Assembly: GCF_024396695.1 (NCBI RefSeq)
Contig: NZ_CP094359.1
Coordinates: 2,658,001 to 2,722,000, forward strand
From: Acidithiobacillus sp. YTS05
GTDB lineage: Bacteria; Pseudomonadota; Gammaproteobacteria; Acidithiobacillales; Acidithiobacillaceae
Direction: 5' to 3'
DNA length: 64,000 bases
Under the pieces are notes generated by a model. It worked only from the letters and a program-made list of their open reading frames with translations, was not told where the DNA came from and ran no database searches. Shown piece after piece: positions 38,482 through 47,146 of the stretch (its first letter is position 1; every line of letters starts with the position of its first letter). The position numbers and the translations under genes were made by a program.

Positions 38482-38486
38482 TCAGT
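38482..38486. repeat. Target-site duplication TCAGT, far side
   Basis: TCAGT directly follows the GTTAACA terminus and matches 4289-4293. Confidence 0.93.
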
Positions 38487-38708
38487 GAGCGCGGAGCACT
38501 GCGGTATATTGCCCGCAAGCTGCATATCCAATTTCGTTTCACCGGGCCGAACTACGCCATGATCGGGGAGAAAATCCCCTATGGGGAGGCGGTCCCCGCC
38601 ATCATCCTGCTCAAGCGGATTGCCGGCATCTCCTACATCCAAGGCAGCTTTGCCCTGTTGGGTGGTCAGGTCCTGGTGGTCCACAACGCGCCGCTGGTCG
38701 GCGGCTGA
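38487..38708 (+). pseudogene. 3' part of the gene split by the Tn7-like element
   Basis: Seventy-three codons plus stop continue the frame broken at 4293. It reads RYIARKLHIQFRFTGPNYAM and then IGEKIPYGEAVPAIILLKRI. The pattern is reminiscent of TcpQ/PilL-type pilus-associated C-terminal domains, but that is a weak resemblance. The segment lies directly upstream of the second 26-bp motif and trbC. Since it no longer has a start codon of its own, the gene is inactivated in this copy. Confidence 0.78.
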
Positions 38709-38716
38709 GGGCCTGC

Positions 38717-38742
38717 CTATCCCCTTTTGGCCCCGCTATACC
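38717..38742 (+). promoter_or_regulatory. 26-bp transfer-operon motif, copy 2
   Basis: CTATCCCC-TTTTGG-CCCC-GCTATACC, 9 bases after the stop of the interrupted gene and 92 bases before trbC. Same length and ends as the copy at 2631. Confidence 0.6.
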
Positions 38743-38834
38743 GACACAGGCCGAGGGGTCTGCGGCGTGTCGGGAGTGGTCCCTACCGATGCGTCGAGGT
38801 AACGGGACAACCTGCTTGCAAGAGGAATCGCAAC

Positions 38835-39224
38835 ATGGAACAGGTAGACGCAATGCCGCAGTACAATCGCCGGCCTTTGAGCCGCAAGGCCAAGCTGGCT
38901 CTGGGCGTGGGGCTTACCCTGGCGGGAACCGCGGCCGCTTGGGCGGCCACCGGTGGCCCCTTCGGGGACATCAGCAACTTCATTCAGCAGAACTTCATGC
39001 CCTTCATCGGGTCCGTGGGCGTGGCCGGCGGCGTCGGCTACGGCGCGGTGCACGCCTTCAAGCACGACTACGGCAAGGCCGCCGTCGGTATCGGTACCGC
39101 CGCGGGCGGCGGCTTTCTCATCGCCCAGTATGGGTGGTTCGGCCAGCAGGCCGGTATCCAGGCGGCCGTGTTGGGCCAGCACGCCGGCCTGTTGGCGACC
39201 CTGGCTCACGGCCTGGGTCTGTAA
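38835..39224 (+). CDS. trbC: TrbC, conjugative prepilin
   Basis: A 129-residue VirB2/TrbC-type pilin with a basic leader (RRPLSRKAKLALGVG), an Ala cleavage region, and two hydrophobic helices separated by a short loop. Mature pilins of this family are cyclised in RP4. GAGGA precedes ATG 38835. The neighbours trbD and trbE support the call. Confidence 0.85.
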   Translation: MEQVDAMPQYNRRPLSRKAKLALGVGLTLAGTAAAWAATGGPFGDISNFIQQNFMPFIGSVGVAGGVGYGAVHAFKHDYGKAAVGIGTAAGGGFLIAQYGWFGQQAGIQAAVLGQHAGLLATLAHGLGL

Positions 39225-39246
39225 CGGCCCGACCAGAGGAGGAAAG

Positions 39247-39639
39247 ATGGACGGAACACGGCAGGTGCGGCTGTACCAGTCGCTGGTCCGTCCCCATCTG
39301 CTGATGGGGGCGGAACGCACGGCGACAATGTACAACGCCGGATTTGCGATGCTGGTGTATTTCTTCACCCTCTCCATCCCCGGCGCTGTCATCGCCGTGC
39401 TGCTGTTCATGCTGATTCAGGCGGTGCTGCAACATCTGGCGAAATCCGACGCCCAAATGATCGCGGTGGTCAACCGGTCCAGAAAGTACCAGACCTTCTA
39501 TGGGAGCGGCGCGACGCTGGAGGCCGGGTACCGGGAGATCCCCAACCCGCACCCCATCCCCGCCACCACCAAACTGCTGTCCTGGATAGCCCGACTGGGA
39601 GCCCGAAAAGATGCTGAACGTCAAAGAGTTTCGCAGTAA
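39247..39639 (+). CDS. trbD: TrbD, VirB3-like mating-pore protein
   Basis: A 130-residue inner-membrane protein with a short N-terminal segment (VRLYQSLVRPHLLMGAER, as in VirB3) and two adjacent hydrophobic helices (MLVYFFTLSIPGAVIAVLLF). AGGAGGAAAG precedes the ATG. It overlaps trbE by 29 bases. Confidence 0.88.
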   Translation: MDGTRQVRLYQSLVRPHLLMGAERTATMYNAGFAMLVYFFTLSIPGAVIAVLLFMLIQAVLQHLAKSDAQMIAVVNRSRKYQTFYGSGATLEAGYREIPNPHPIPATTKLLSWIARLGARKDAERQRVSQ

Positions 39640-42121
39640 GGAGCTTGCGCTGCCCGATCTGCTCAACCCCGCCATCCTGGCGGGCGAGATCACGGTACTG
39701 GGTAAACCCTGCGCCGTCCTCTTGAACAAGGACGGTTCGTTCCTGTCCGTCATCGGATTTTCCGGGCCAGACCGGGAAAGTCTTTCCCACGCCGGGATCA
39801 ACCGTATGTCGGCGGTCGTCAATGCCGCCTTGACGCGGCTCGGGTCGGGATGGACCGTGCAGATCTCGGCCACCCGTGTCCCTGCGGACGGATACATCGA
39901 AGAAAGCCGGTGCTTCTTCCCCGATCCCGTATCCGCCCTCATCGATCTGGAGCGCCGCTCCCAATTCGAGCAGGAGGGCCTGCACTTTCTCTGCCGCTAC
40001 ACTCTGGCGCTTACCTGGCAGACCCCGCCGGAGTCCGAAGTGTCCGCCGGGCAGATGTTTCTGGAGTCCAAAAAGGACGCGCAGCCAGACACCTTCGACG
40101 TGCTCCTGCAGAAATTCGAGGACGCCATTCGCGCCGTCACCGGGATCTTGCAGCAGACCTTTCTGCTATCCCCGCTCGATGCTCGCGGCTTGCTGACCCA
40201 CTATCACGAGTGCCTGACCGGCAAGGCGCACGGCGTGAATCCCCCGACGATCCCGGGCTATCTGGACGTGCTTCTCGGGCACCACGATTTCATCGCCGGC
40301 GTGGAGCCATCCATCGACGGGGAGTTGATCGAGGTGGTCAGTGTGACGGGCTACCCGGACCGCACGAATCCCGTGCTGCTGGAAGACTTGCACGGCCTGC
40401 CGTTCCCCCTGCGCTACACCACCCGCTTCATTCTCCAGGATCAGCAGGAGTCCAAGAAGCTGATCGGGAAGTATCGGGAGAAGTGGGCCAGCTCCAAATT
40501 CAGCCTGCGGGATTACCTCTCGGCCGCCTTGGACAGGGGTCAGGTCCGGCACGACCGGGCCGATCCCTTCAAGCAGGCCATGGAACAAGAAACTGCGCTG
40601 GCCGATGGCGACGTGTCCAGCGGTGCCGTGCGCCTGGGCTATTTCACATTCACCGTCGTGCTACGCGGGAAGGACGCCAAGACGCTGGAGGATCGGGTTC
40701 GGATCGTCATGAACCTGCTCGACAACGCCAACTTCGTGGCCAAGCGGGAGACGGTCAATGTGGTGGAGGCCTTCCTGGGCAGCCTGCCGGGCCACACCTG
40801 GGAGAACGTGCGCCGCCCGGTGCTGAACAGCATGAACTTCGCGGATGTTTCGCCCAAAACGGCGATCTGGGCGGGAGACCGGGAGTGCCCCAGTCCGCTC
40901 ATGCGCACGGGGAACCAACCGGCACCGTGCCTCACTTTCGCCAAGACTTCGGGGTCCACGCCTTTTCGCTTCAATCTGCATGTCTCGGATGTTGGGCACA
41001 GTCTGATTTTGGGGCCCACCGGTGCTGGTAAGTCCAGTCTGCTGGCGCTGCTCGTGGCCCAGTGGCTGCGCTATCGCAACGCGCGGGTCATCGCCTTCGA
41101 CAAGGGGCGGTCCCTCTTCGCGCTCACCGAGGCCGTGGGCGCTGCCGCGCCGGGCTTGGCCCAGCACTACGACTTGGGCGGAGAGTACAGTAAGCTGTCT
41201 TTTGCCCCGCTGGAGCGGGTGGATAGCCAGGCCGAGCGGGTGTTTGCCGAAGAATGGCTGGAAAGCCTGGCCGTGCTCCAGGGGGTGACGGTGACCTCCG
41301 CCGAGCGGGCCGTCATCCACCAGGCCATCGAGGGCTTGGCATCGGAACAGGGACGGTCCATTACCGACGTGGTGTCCCTCTTGCAGGATGCCCGCCTGAA
41401 ACAGGCGGTGGGCGTGTACCAGGGCACGGGCAAGTACGGGGATCTGTTGGATGCCCGGCACGACGGTCTGGATCTCTCCAGCCGGTTTCTGACCTTCGAG
41501 ATGGACAGCCTGCCCCAGGGCGATACCGCCAGGGGCATCGTGGTGCCCATCCTGCTGTACCTCTTCCATCGCATCGAAACCATGCTGGATGGCAGCCCCA
41601 CGCTGATCGTGCTCGACGAGGCCTGGACCCTGCTGGACAACCCGCTGTTCCTGGCCAAAATCCGGGCGTGGCTCAAGGTGCTGCGCAAGAAGAACGCGGC
41701 GGTCCTCTTCGCCACGCAGTCTCTGGCGGACCTGATCGGAAGCCCTTTGCTGCCGGTCTTGCAGGAGAGTTGCCCGACCAAGATTTTCCTGCCCAACCGG
41801 GAAGCCGGGTCGACCACCTTGCTGCCCATGTATACGGCCTTTGGCCTGCTGGACCGGCAGATCCAGCTTTTGCAGACCGCGACCCCGAAGCAGGATTACT
41901 ACGTGAGCAGCCCTAATGGGCAGCGGCTGGTGTCTTTTGCCATGGGTCCGGTGACCCTGGCTTTCTGCGCCGTGTCCGATCCTCGCGACGTGAAGCGGGT
42001 AGCGGAATTGCGGGACCAGTATGGGCGGACATGGCCCGTGGCCTGGTTGCGGGAACGGCTCCCCGTTCCGGTTCAGGGGAGTTGGATCGGCCTTCTGGAA
42101 CGCCTGTATCCGGCTTTCTGA
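39611..42121 (+). CDS. trbE: TrbE, VirB4-family transfer ATPase
   Basis: The largest motor of the mating pore, 836 residues. Walker A GPTGAGKS is at residues 468-475, Walker B LIVLDEAWTLLDNP is near 665, and the typical ILFATQSLADL-like sensor follows. The N-terminal domain is the VirB4 domain. It starts inside trbD. Length and motifs are as expected, so it is likely intact. Confidence 0.95.
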   Translation: MLNVKEFRSKELALPDLLNPAILAGEITVLGKPCAVLLNKDGSFLSVIGFSGPDRESLSHAGINRMSAVVNAALTRLGSGWTVQISATRVPADGYIEESRCFFPDPVSALIDLERRSQFEQEGLHFLCRYTLALTWQTPPESEVSAGQMFLESKKDAQPDTFDVLLQKFEDAIRAVTGILQQTFLLSPLDARGLLTHYHECLTGKAHGVNPPTIPGYLDVLLGHHDFIAGVEPSIDGELIEVVSVTGYPDRTNPVLLEDLHGLPFPLRYTTRFILQDQQESKKLIGKYREKWASSKFSLRDYLSAALDRGQVRHDRADPFKQAMEQETALADGDVSSGAVRLGYFTFTVVLRGKDAKTLEDRVRIVMNLLDNANFVAKRETVNVVEAFLGSLPGHTWENVRRPVLNSMNFADVSPKTAIWAGDRECPSPLMRTGNQPAPCLTFAKTSGSTPFRFNLHVSDVGHSLILGPTGAGKSSLLALLVAQWLRYRNARVIAFDKGRSLFALTEAVGAAAPGLAQHYDLGGEYSKLSFAPLERVDSQAERVFAEEWLESLAVLQGVTVTSAERAVIHQAIEGLASEQGRSITDVVSLLQDARLKQAVGVYQGTGKYGDLLDARHDGLDLSSRFLTFEMDSLPQGDTARGIVVPILLYLFHRIETMLDGSPTLIVLDEAWTLLDNPLFLAKIRAWLKVLRKKNAAVLFATQSLADLIGSPLLPVLQESCPTKIFLPNREAGSTTLLPMYTAFGLLDRQIQLLQTATPKQDYYVSSPNGQRLVSFAMGPVTLAFCAVSDPRDVKRVAELRDQYGRTWPVAWLRERLPVPVQGSWIGLLERLYPAF

Positions 42122-42125
42122 GGTT

Positions 42126-42144
42126 GACGAGACAATCCGCGCCA
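42126..42144 (+). promoter_or_regulatory. Second transfer motif, copy 1
   Basis: GACGAGACAATCCGCGCCA, starting 5 bases after trbE and 52 bases before the lipoprotein start. It is repeated with one change at 45954. Confidence 0.45.
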
Positions 42145-42195
42145 TTGGGTGCGGGCCGGATTTCCCGGCCCATAGAACCGAAGGAGGAAGATTTC

Positions 42196-42522
42196 ATGAA
42201 GGCATCGCAGATCGCTGTGGTGGCCGCGTTGTCGGTCCTGGGATTGGCCGGATGTGGGCATGAGCACAAAAAGCCGGCACCAGCAGACCAGACAGCAGTA
42301 TGCAAGCCGGAGCCCTACGACATGGCAAGCCAATATCACTCGACGGACTATTACCAGCACCATCCCCGCCAGCGAAAGCAGCTGATCCAGGAATGTAACC
42401 ACGCACCGTGCATTGCGGATGGATCCTCTCCGAACTGTACCAATGCGGATCAGGCACAACAGGATATCGAGTACAAAGCCAGCCCGGACACCCTGAGCAC
42501 CCTGTCCAAGGCCCTGAACTAG
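42196..42522 (+). CDS. EexN/TrbK-like entry-exclusion lipoprotein
   Basis: A 108-residue lipoprotein with lipobox LAGC at residues 17-20. The mature part, DYYQHHPRQRKQLIQECNHA and later SPNCTNADQAQ, carries the paired cysteines of EexN-type lipoproteins, which block entry of a second copy. AAGGAGGAAG precedes ATG 42196. It follows trbE, where TrbK-type genes occur in related clusters. A related but truncated one lies in the transposon at 33597. Confidence 0.78.
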   Translation: MKASQIAVVAALSVLGLAGCGHEHKKPAPADQTAVCKPEPYDMASQYHSTDYYQHHPRQRKQLIQECNHAPCIADGSSPNCTNADQAQQDIEYKASPDTLSTLSKALN

Positions 42523-42548
42523 CTGTAAACGCGGCCCAGATAGACTAC

Positions 42549-42574
42549 CTATCCCCGTTTTGCCCCGCTATACC
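42549..42574 (+). promoter_or_regulatory. 26-bp transfer-operon motif, copy 3
   Basis: CTATCCCC-GTTTTGCCCC-GCTATACC, located between the lipoprotein and the secreted gene at 42608. It differs from copy 1 only in the middle. Confidence 0.6.
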
Positions 42575-42607
42575 CGGAGGGAATCGTCTTCTCTCTGGGG
42601 GTTACTC

Positions 42608-43627
42608 ATGCGAAAAACCCGTTTTACAACCGCTCTCCTGGCCGCTCTGGCCGTGGTATCCATGCCGGCGTCCGCCTTGGCCGATCCGTTGTCCGCCATG
42701 CAGGCAGACAGCAGGGCGCTCGGTGCCATGGCGCAGATCTGGGCGCAGGTACAGTCCGCCGCGCAGTCGTATGGGCAACTCGCGCCCTACGCCGCCGCCA
42801 CCTGGGCCGGTCTCGGCCCGGTGGTCACCAATCCCATGGGCTTTCGTGAGCAATGCCACAACACCCGATGGGATCAGGTCACCCAATATCTGGTGACCGG
42901 CGCGCTCAATATCGGCGGTGACGGTGAGGCGGAAGCCTACGCCATACAGGCCGTCGCCGCTGATTTCCCGGAACAGTTGTCGGATTACCTAGTGCAGCTG
43001 GTGCAGTCCGGCAACCCCCGGGAAGAGGCTCTGGCGAACCAGATCATGGCCCAGAAAGGGCCTCTGTTGGCGTCTCTGAACGATCTGTCCACGCTGTTGA
43101 ATACCACGGCAACGCAACTGAGCAACGCCATCGGACCCAACAGCAGTTTGCAGCCTTTGCCCATTACGCAGTGGGAGGCTGGGATTGGAGACGCCCCGAA
43201 TCTGGCCCGGGCGCAGTATGTGGCCGGGCCAAACGATGGAGCGCCCATCGGCTGGTTTGATGGCATAGCCCCGGATTCCCAGATCACCCGCCTGGTGGAT
43301 ATCTGCCCTACGGGCACGGGCAGTTTGCCGACCCTGCCGCTGAAAGCGCCAATCATGCAGGCGGTGCAACAAGCCATAAGCGACGAGCCGTCCCTGGCCC
43401 AGGTGGCGCAACCCATGGAAAACGGAAGCACGTGGTCTGCCCCCAGCCCGTATGGTTTCGGCGGCGGGACCGCCAACCCGGTCCGGGAAGATCTCGTGGC
43501 CGCCCTGGCGACGGACGAGACCGGTATCGCCGGCTACATGGCCCCGATCACCGCGCCCCTGGAACAGTATGACCAGGAGGTCCAGCAGATCATGCAGATC
43601 ATCCGATCTGGCGGAACGGAAAACTAA
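42608..43627 (+). CDS. Secreted protein of unknown function in the trb cluster
   Basis: A 339-residue protein with a clear signal peptide (TALLAALAVVSMPASALA). It has two Cys, REQCHNTRW near residue 80 and LVDICPTG near 230, which may pair. The rest is helical and Ala/Gln rich, like TrbJ/VirB5 proteins but longer. ATG 42608 is chosen over 42560. It precedes trbJ by 11 bases and is probably a mating-pore accessory, by context only. Confidence 0.6.
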   Translation: MRKTRFTTALLAALAVVSMPASALADPLSAMQADSRALGAMAQIWAQVQSAAQSYGQLAPYAAATWAGLGPVVTNPMGFREQCHNTRWDQVTQYLVTGALNIGGDGEAEAYAIQAVAADFPEQLSDYLVQLVQSGNPREEALANQIMAQKGPLLASLNDLSTLLNTTATQLSNAIGPNSSLQPLPITQWEAGIGDAPNLARAQYVAGPNDGAPIGWFDGIAPDSQITRLVDICPTGTGSLPTLPLKAPIMQAVQQAISDEPSLAQVAQPMENGSTWSAPSPYGFGGGTANPVREDLVAALATDETGIAGYMAPITAPLEQYDQEVQQIMQIIRSGGTEN

Positions 43628-43638
43628 GGAGGTCCATC

Positions 43639-44412
43639 ATGAAAAAGCAGAGCATTCGCCGTGTCTTCCTCGCAATCCTGATGGCATTGCCGCCGGTCCC
43701 GGCTCTGGCAGGCGGCGCGGTCACCGGGGGAGCCACCCTGCCCGAACAGATCGTGCAGGAAGCCACACTCATCCAGTCAAAAATTTCCGGTGCGGAGCGG
43801 CTGGTAGAGCAGATCCAGCAGTACGAAAACATGGTCCAGAACATGGTCACCCTCCCGCAGAGCCTGGTGAACCGGATTCTGCAGCCCATCGATCAGATCT
43901 ACGGCATGGCCGCGCAGGCCCAGCAGCTGGGCACCAACGCCATGAACATCGCCAACCAGTTCCAGAACATCAATGCGAGCTTCAACCCGCAGCTCACGGA
44001 CGAATATACCCAAAAATACGAGAGCATCACGACCGGGCTCAACAACGCGCTGAATACGGCGATCCAGGCCGCGAACCTGAACCCGGACGCCTTCGCTACC
44101 CAGGCGCAGGCGGAGCAGGCCATCAGTCAGGCCTTGCAGAACCCGCAAAGCCGCAATGCCCTGCTGCAGGGGGCCGTGGAAGCCGGGCAGGCCACAGTAT
44201 CGGCACTGACCCAGATGCAGCAGACCGCCAATACGGAAGCATCGGCCGAAATGGAATGGCGGAAAAACCAGCTGGCCTACCAGACCAGCCAGGTTGCCGC
44301 GAACCAGGAGGCCACTCAGGCCTTGTATGGCAATGGCACCAACCCGCAGCCCGCGGTGAGCGCTTCGGGCGGCACACTGAACACCCTGACCCAGACTCTG
44401 GGAGGGGATTGA
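43639..44412 (+). CDS. trbJ: TrbJ, VirB5-like mating-pore protein
   Basis: A 257-residue periplasmic protein. It has a signal peptide (FLAILMALPPVPALAG), then long Gln/Asn-rich helices with the family patterns LVEQIQQYENMVQNM and NPQLTDEY. TrbJ of RP4 is required for pilus assembly. AAGGAGG precedes the ATG. It ends 1 base before the trbL start. Confidence 0.85.
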   Translation: MKKQSIRRVFLAILMALPPVPALAGGAVTGGATLPEQIVQEATLIQSKISGAERLVEQIQQYENMVQNMVTLPQSLVNRILQPIDQIYGMAAQAQQLGTNAMNIANQFQNINASFNPQLTDEYTQKYESITTGLNNALNTAIQAANLNPDAFATQAQAEQAISQALQNPQSRNALLQGAVEAGQATVSALTQMQQTANTEASAEMEWRKNQLAYQTSQVAANQEATQALYGNGTNPQPAVSASGGTLNTLTQTLGGD

Positions 44413-44413
44413 A

Positions 44414-45949
44414 ATGCACAGACGACCTTGGCCCCTGGCAGGGCGCAAAGCCCTCGCACCCTGGGTATTACTGGCGCTGCTCCTCATTGCCGCGCCGGAC
44501 GCCTTCGCGGGCACGTCTGGGGCCAGCAGCATTACCAATACGTTTATCAGCGCCACAACGGGTTGGTACGGTTCCCTGAAAAGCGTTGCCGAAGGAATTT
44601 TCTACACGCTATTCGGCGTGGACTTCGTCTACTTGGTGGCCCAATGGCTCATCGGCGGAAAGGACGTACACGAAGTGTTCACGTCCTTCATCAAGAAGCT
44701 CATCACCATTGGGGTGTTTTTTACCATCCTGCTCAACGGGCATGAGCTGATTGGCTGGGTCATCGATGGGTTCAAGGCATCCGGTGTCGCCGCCGCCGGG
44801 CAGCCGCATACGAGCCTCGACTGGATACTCGGAACCGGCGGCAAGATTTTCACGGCTTGTGTCCAGGGGCCGGTGCAGAGCGGTACGGGCGGAGCCATCA
44901 AGTATGTCTGGGATCTGGTCTCTTCCGGCGGGAAAACCCTGATCTCCACCATCCTGGGTGCGTTTGTCGGGATGGTCGTCGGGATCATCGCTATTCTGGC
45001 CCTGATCTATCTGGCGCTGGAGTATCTGGCCATCCAGTTGGAGGCCGCCCTGGTGGCGTCCGTGGGCATCATCATGATGGGCTTTGCGGGTAGCCGCTGG
45101 ACCGTGCAGCACACGGAAGGGTACCTCAAGTACGCGCTGTCCGTAGGCATCCGGTTCATGGTCCTCGTGATTTGGATTGCCTTCATCGAGAACCATTCTT
45201 CGTCCATCATTACCAATCTGCTGAACGGCGTGAAACAATCTGGCGGGACCAATATCGGGACCACGCTTTCGGCTTATGCCAATGTGCTCATTTTTGTGTT
45301 GCTGATTGCCTGGATGGCGAAGAAGCTGCCCGGCATCGCGGCCAGCGTCCTGACGGGCGGGTCCACAATGTCCGGTGGTGAGTTGATCTCCAGTGGTGTG
45401 GCGGCCGCCGCGCTCGGAGCCGCGGCCCTGGCTACGGGCGGTGCCGCTTTGGGCGCCGCCGGAGCGGGCGCGGGCACTGGGGTTTTGACGGGCGCGGAAG
45501 CCGCAGCCGCTGGGATTGGCGAAGCGGGTGCGCTGTCCGGTGCAGCCGGTGGTGCTGCGGGGGCTGGTGGAACGGCCTTGGGCGCCGGTGAGGCGGGCTC
45601 GCTATCCGGCGCGGCGGATGCCGGTATGGCGAACGCCGTACAGGCCCCGCCACCACCACCGGAACCGTCTGGGCTTCCCGAAAACACGGTGCTGCCGCCT
45701 AAGCTGGATTCCCTGCAGAACGCGGGACCTTCCGGTGTGGCGGAGACCAGGCGAGCGGCACCCGCTGCGGAGCGGAGCGGTGCCACTGGCGAAGGGCAGG
45801 ACAAGCCTATGTCGCTGGCGGAGAGAATGATGAAACAGCATAAAAACCTTACCGCCATACATGGTGTTGCAGAAAAAATCCTGTCGCCCGGAGAGGAGAG
45901 CAAAGTGGGTGTACAAGCGAATGGGTTCGGCTTGAAGCACAGCGAGTAG
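44414..45949 (+). CDS. trbL: TrbL, VirB6-like inner-membrane channel protein
   Basis: A 511-residue polytopic membrane protein. A signal-like first segment is followed by about six helices, including GIIAILALIYLALEYLAIQ and FMVLVIWIAFIE. A long Ala/Gly-rich tail (residues ~320-420) and Pro-rich segment follow, as seen in TrbL. The stop is 4 bases before the second motif copy. Confidence 0.9.
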   Translation: MHRRPWPLAGRKALAPWVLLALLLIAAPDAFAGTSGASSITNTFISATTGWYGSLKSVAEGIFYTLFGVDFVYLVAQWLIGGKDVHEVFTSFIKKLITIGVFFTILLNGHELIGWVIDGFKASGVAAAGQPHTSLDWILGTGGKIFTACVQGPVQSGTGGAIKYVWDLVSSGGKTLISTILGAFVGMVVGIIAILALIYLALEYLAIQLEAALVASVGIIMMGFAGSRWTVQHTEGYLKYALSVGIRFMVLVIWIAFIENHSSSIITNLLNGVKQSGGTNIGTTLSAYANVLIFVLLIAWMAKKLPGIAASVLTGGSTMSGGELISSGVAAAALGAAALATGGAALGAAGAGAGTGVLTGAEAAAAGIGEAGALSGAAGGAAGAGGTALGAGEAGSLSGAADAGMANAVQAPPPPPEPSGLPENTVLPPKLDSLQNAGPSGVAETRRAAPAAERSGATGEGQDKPMSLAERMMKQHKNLTAIHGVAEKILSPGEESKVGVQANGFGLKHSE

Positions 45950-45953
45950 CGGC

Positions 45954-45972
45954 GACGAGACAATCCGCGCTA
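45954..45972 (+). promoter_or_regulatory. Second transfer motif, copy 2
   Basis: GACGAGACAATCCGCGCTA, followed by TAGG. It lies 5 bases after trbL and upstream of the small membrane gene. Confidence 0.45.
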
Positions 45973-46018
45973 TAGGCAAGAAGCGGTGGGGTTGAGTCTG
46001 ATGAATGGAGGTGGGGCC

Positions 46019-46270
46019 GTGAAGCTCAAGATATTCATTTTCTGGATACTGGCGATGGCGTTTTCGCCAATCACGCTGGCAATTCCCTTTATCGGGACGG
46101 ATTTGGTGTACCTTACCGTGATCGGCCCGGTTGTGATGGGCGCTCTGTACTTCATGCTCGTGCCCCACAAGGCAGATTTTAGTGGTCTTGCATTCAAAGG
46201 ATACAGTGCTAGCGACATGGCCCGCGCACGCAGCGAGGGCTACCATCAGGGCCGTAACAGTAACCTCTGA
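46019..46270 (+). CDS. Small two-span membrane protein
   Basis: Eighty-three residues from GTG 46019, with GGAGGTGGGG just upstream. Two hydrophobic segments, LKIFIFWILAMAFSPITLAI and DLVYLTVIGPVVMGALYFML, are followed by a charged tail. It ends the trbJ-trbL side of the cluster before a terminator. It may be a mating-pore accessory. The frame is open from 45986. Confidence 0.6.
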   Translation: MKLKIFIFWILAMAFSPITLAIPFIGTDLVYLTVIGPVVMGALYFMLVPHKADFSGLAFKGYSASDMARARSEGYHQGRNSNL

Positions 46271-46298
46271 CCGCTGAAGCGATCTCTGCAGTTTAGAA

Positions 46299-46330
46299 GG
46301 CCCCGCCAACGCGCGGGGCTTGTTCTTTCC
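46299..46330 (+). terminator. Rho-independent terminator
   Basis: A 7-bp GC stem (GCCCCGC / GCGGGGC) with a 6-base loop is followed by TTGTTCTTTC. It separates the transfer genes from the toxin-antitoxin cargo. Confidence 0.75.
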
Positions 46331-46405
46331 GGGTATCCCATAACATGGAGCCGGACCCCCGGCGGAAACACCAGCCATCACCGAAGAATGGCCCAGGTTG
46401 CGATG

Positions 46406-46420
46406 GTCCCATAATGGGAC
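46406..46420. promoter_or_regulatory. Palindromic operator of higBA
   Basis: GTCCCAT-A-ATGGGAC, a perfect dyad ending 4 bases before the toxin start. It is the likely autoregulatory site of the antitoxin. Confidence 0.75.
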
Positions 46421-46424
46421 TATC

Positions 46425-46736
46425 ATGAACAACATGCGAGTGATAGCTGTCTCCACGCTGCGAGCTTTTTGGGAGAGCTGCCCCGATGCCGAGCAGCCCT
46501 TGAAAGCATGGTACGACGAGGCCAGGAACGCCACTTGGACGCAGCCGTCTGACATCAAGGCGCAGTACAGGAGTGCCAGCATTCTGAAGAATCGCCGCGT
46601 CGTCTTTAATATCAAAGGCAATGACTACCGGCTGGTTGTTTCGATTGCCTACCGGCTGCAGATCGTCTACGTGAAGTTTGTGGGCACGCATCAGGAATAC
46701 GACAAAATCGACGCGGAACGCATTGAGTTGGCTTGA
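46425..46736 (+). CDS. higB: HigB-type toxin (mRNA interferase)
   Basis: A 103-residue RelE-superfamily HigB toxin: MRVIAVSTLRAFWESCPDAE, and later NRRVVFNIKGNDYRLVVSIAY and VYVKFVGTHQEYDKID as in HigB. It cleaves ribosome-bound mRNA in characterised members. Toxin first, antitoxin second is the higBA order. Fifteen bases separate the genes. The operator lies just upstream. Confidence 0.92.
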   Translation: MNNMRVIAVSTLRAFWESCPDAEQPLKAWYDEARNATWTQPSDIKAQYRSASILKNRRVVFNIKGNDYRLVVSIAYRLQIVYVKFVGTHQEYDKIDAERIELA

Positions 46737-46751
46737 GGTCAGGAGGACAGA

Positions 46752-47123
46752 ATGGACATTCACCCTATTCACACCGAGGCAGATTACCGGGCGACCCTCA
46801 AGGAGATATCGGCTTTGATGGACTCCGACCCGGAGGCGGGTACTCCGGAAGGGGATCGCCTGGATATCCTGTCCACGCTCGTGGTCGCCTATGAAGCTAG
46901 GCATTTTCCCGTGGGAATGCCGGATCCGATCGAGGCCATCAAGTTTCGGATGGAGCAAAGCGGCCTGTCTGTCAAGGATCTGGAGCCAATCATCGGCAAG
47001 CGTAACCGGATTTACGAGATCCTGAATCGCAAGCGCCCATTAACCCTGCCCATGATCCGTAGGCTGCACCGCGTCCTTGGTATTCCGGCTGAGGTCTTGA
47101 TCGCGGGCGATAATACCGTGTAG
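46752..47123 (+). CDS. higA: HigA-type antitoxin
   Basis: A 123-residue helix-turn-helix protein: IEAIKFRMEQSGLSVKDLEP and IGKRNRIYEILNRKRPLTL form the DNA-binding region near residues 60-100. It should neutralise HigB and repress the operon. AGGAGGAC precedes ATG 46752. It may stabilise the element. Confidence 0.92.
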   Translation: MDIHPIHTEADYRATLKEISALMDSDPEAGTPEGDRLDILSTLVVAYEARHFPVGMPDPIEAIKFRMEQSGLSVKDLEPIIGKRNRIYEILNRKRPLTLPMIRRLHRVLGIPAEVLIAGDNTV

Positions 47124-47146
47124 AAGCAAATTGGGTGGGGTGTTCG

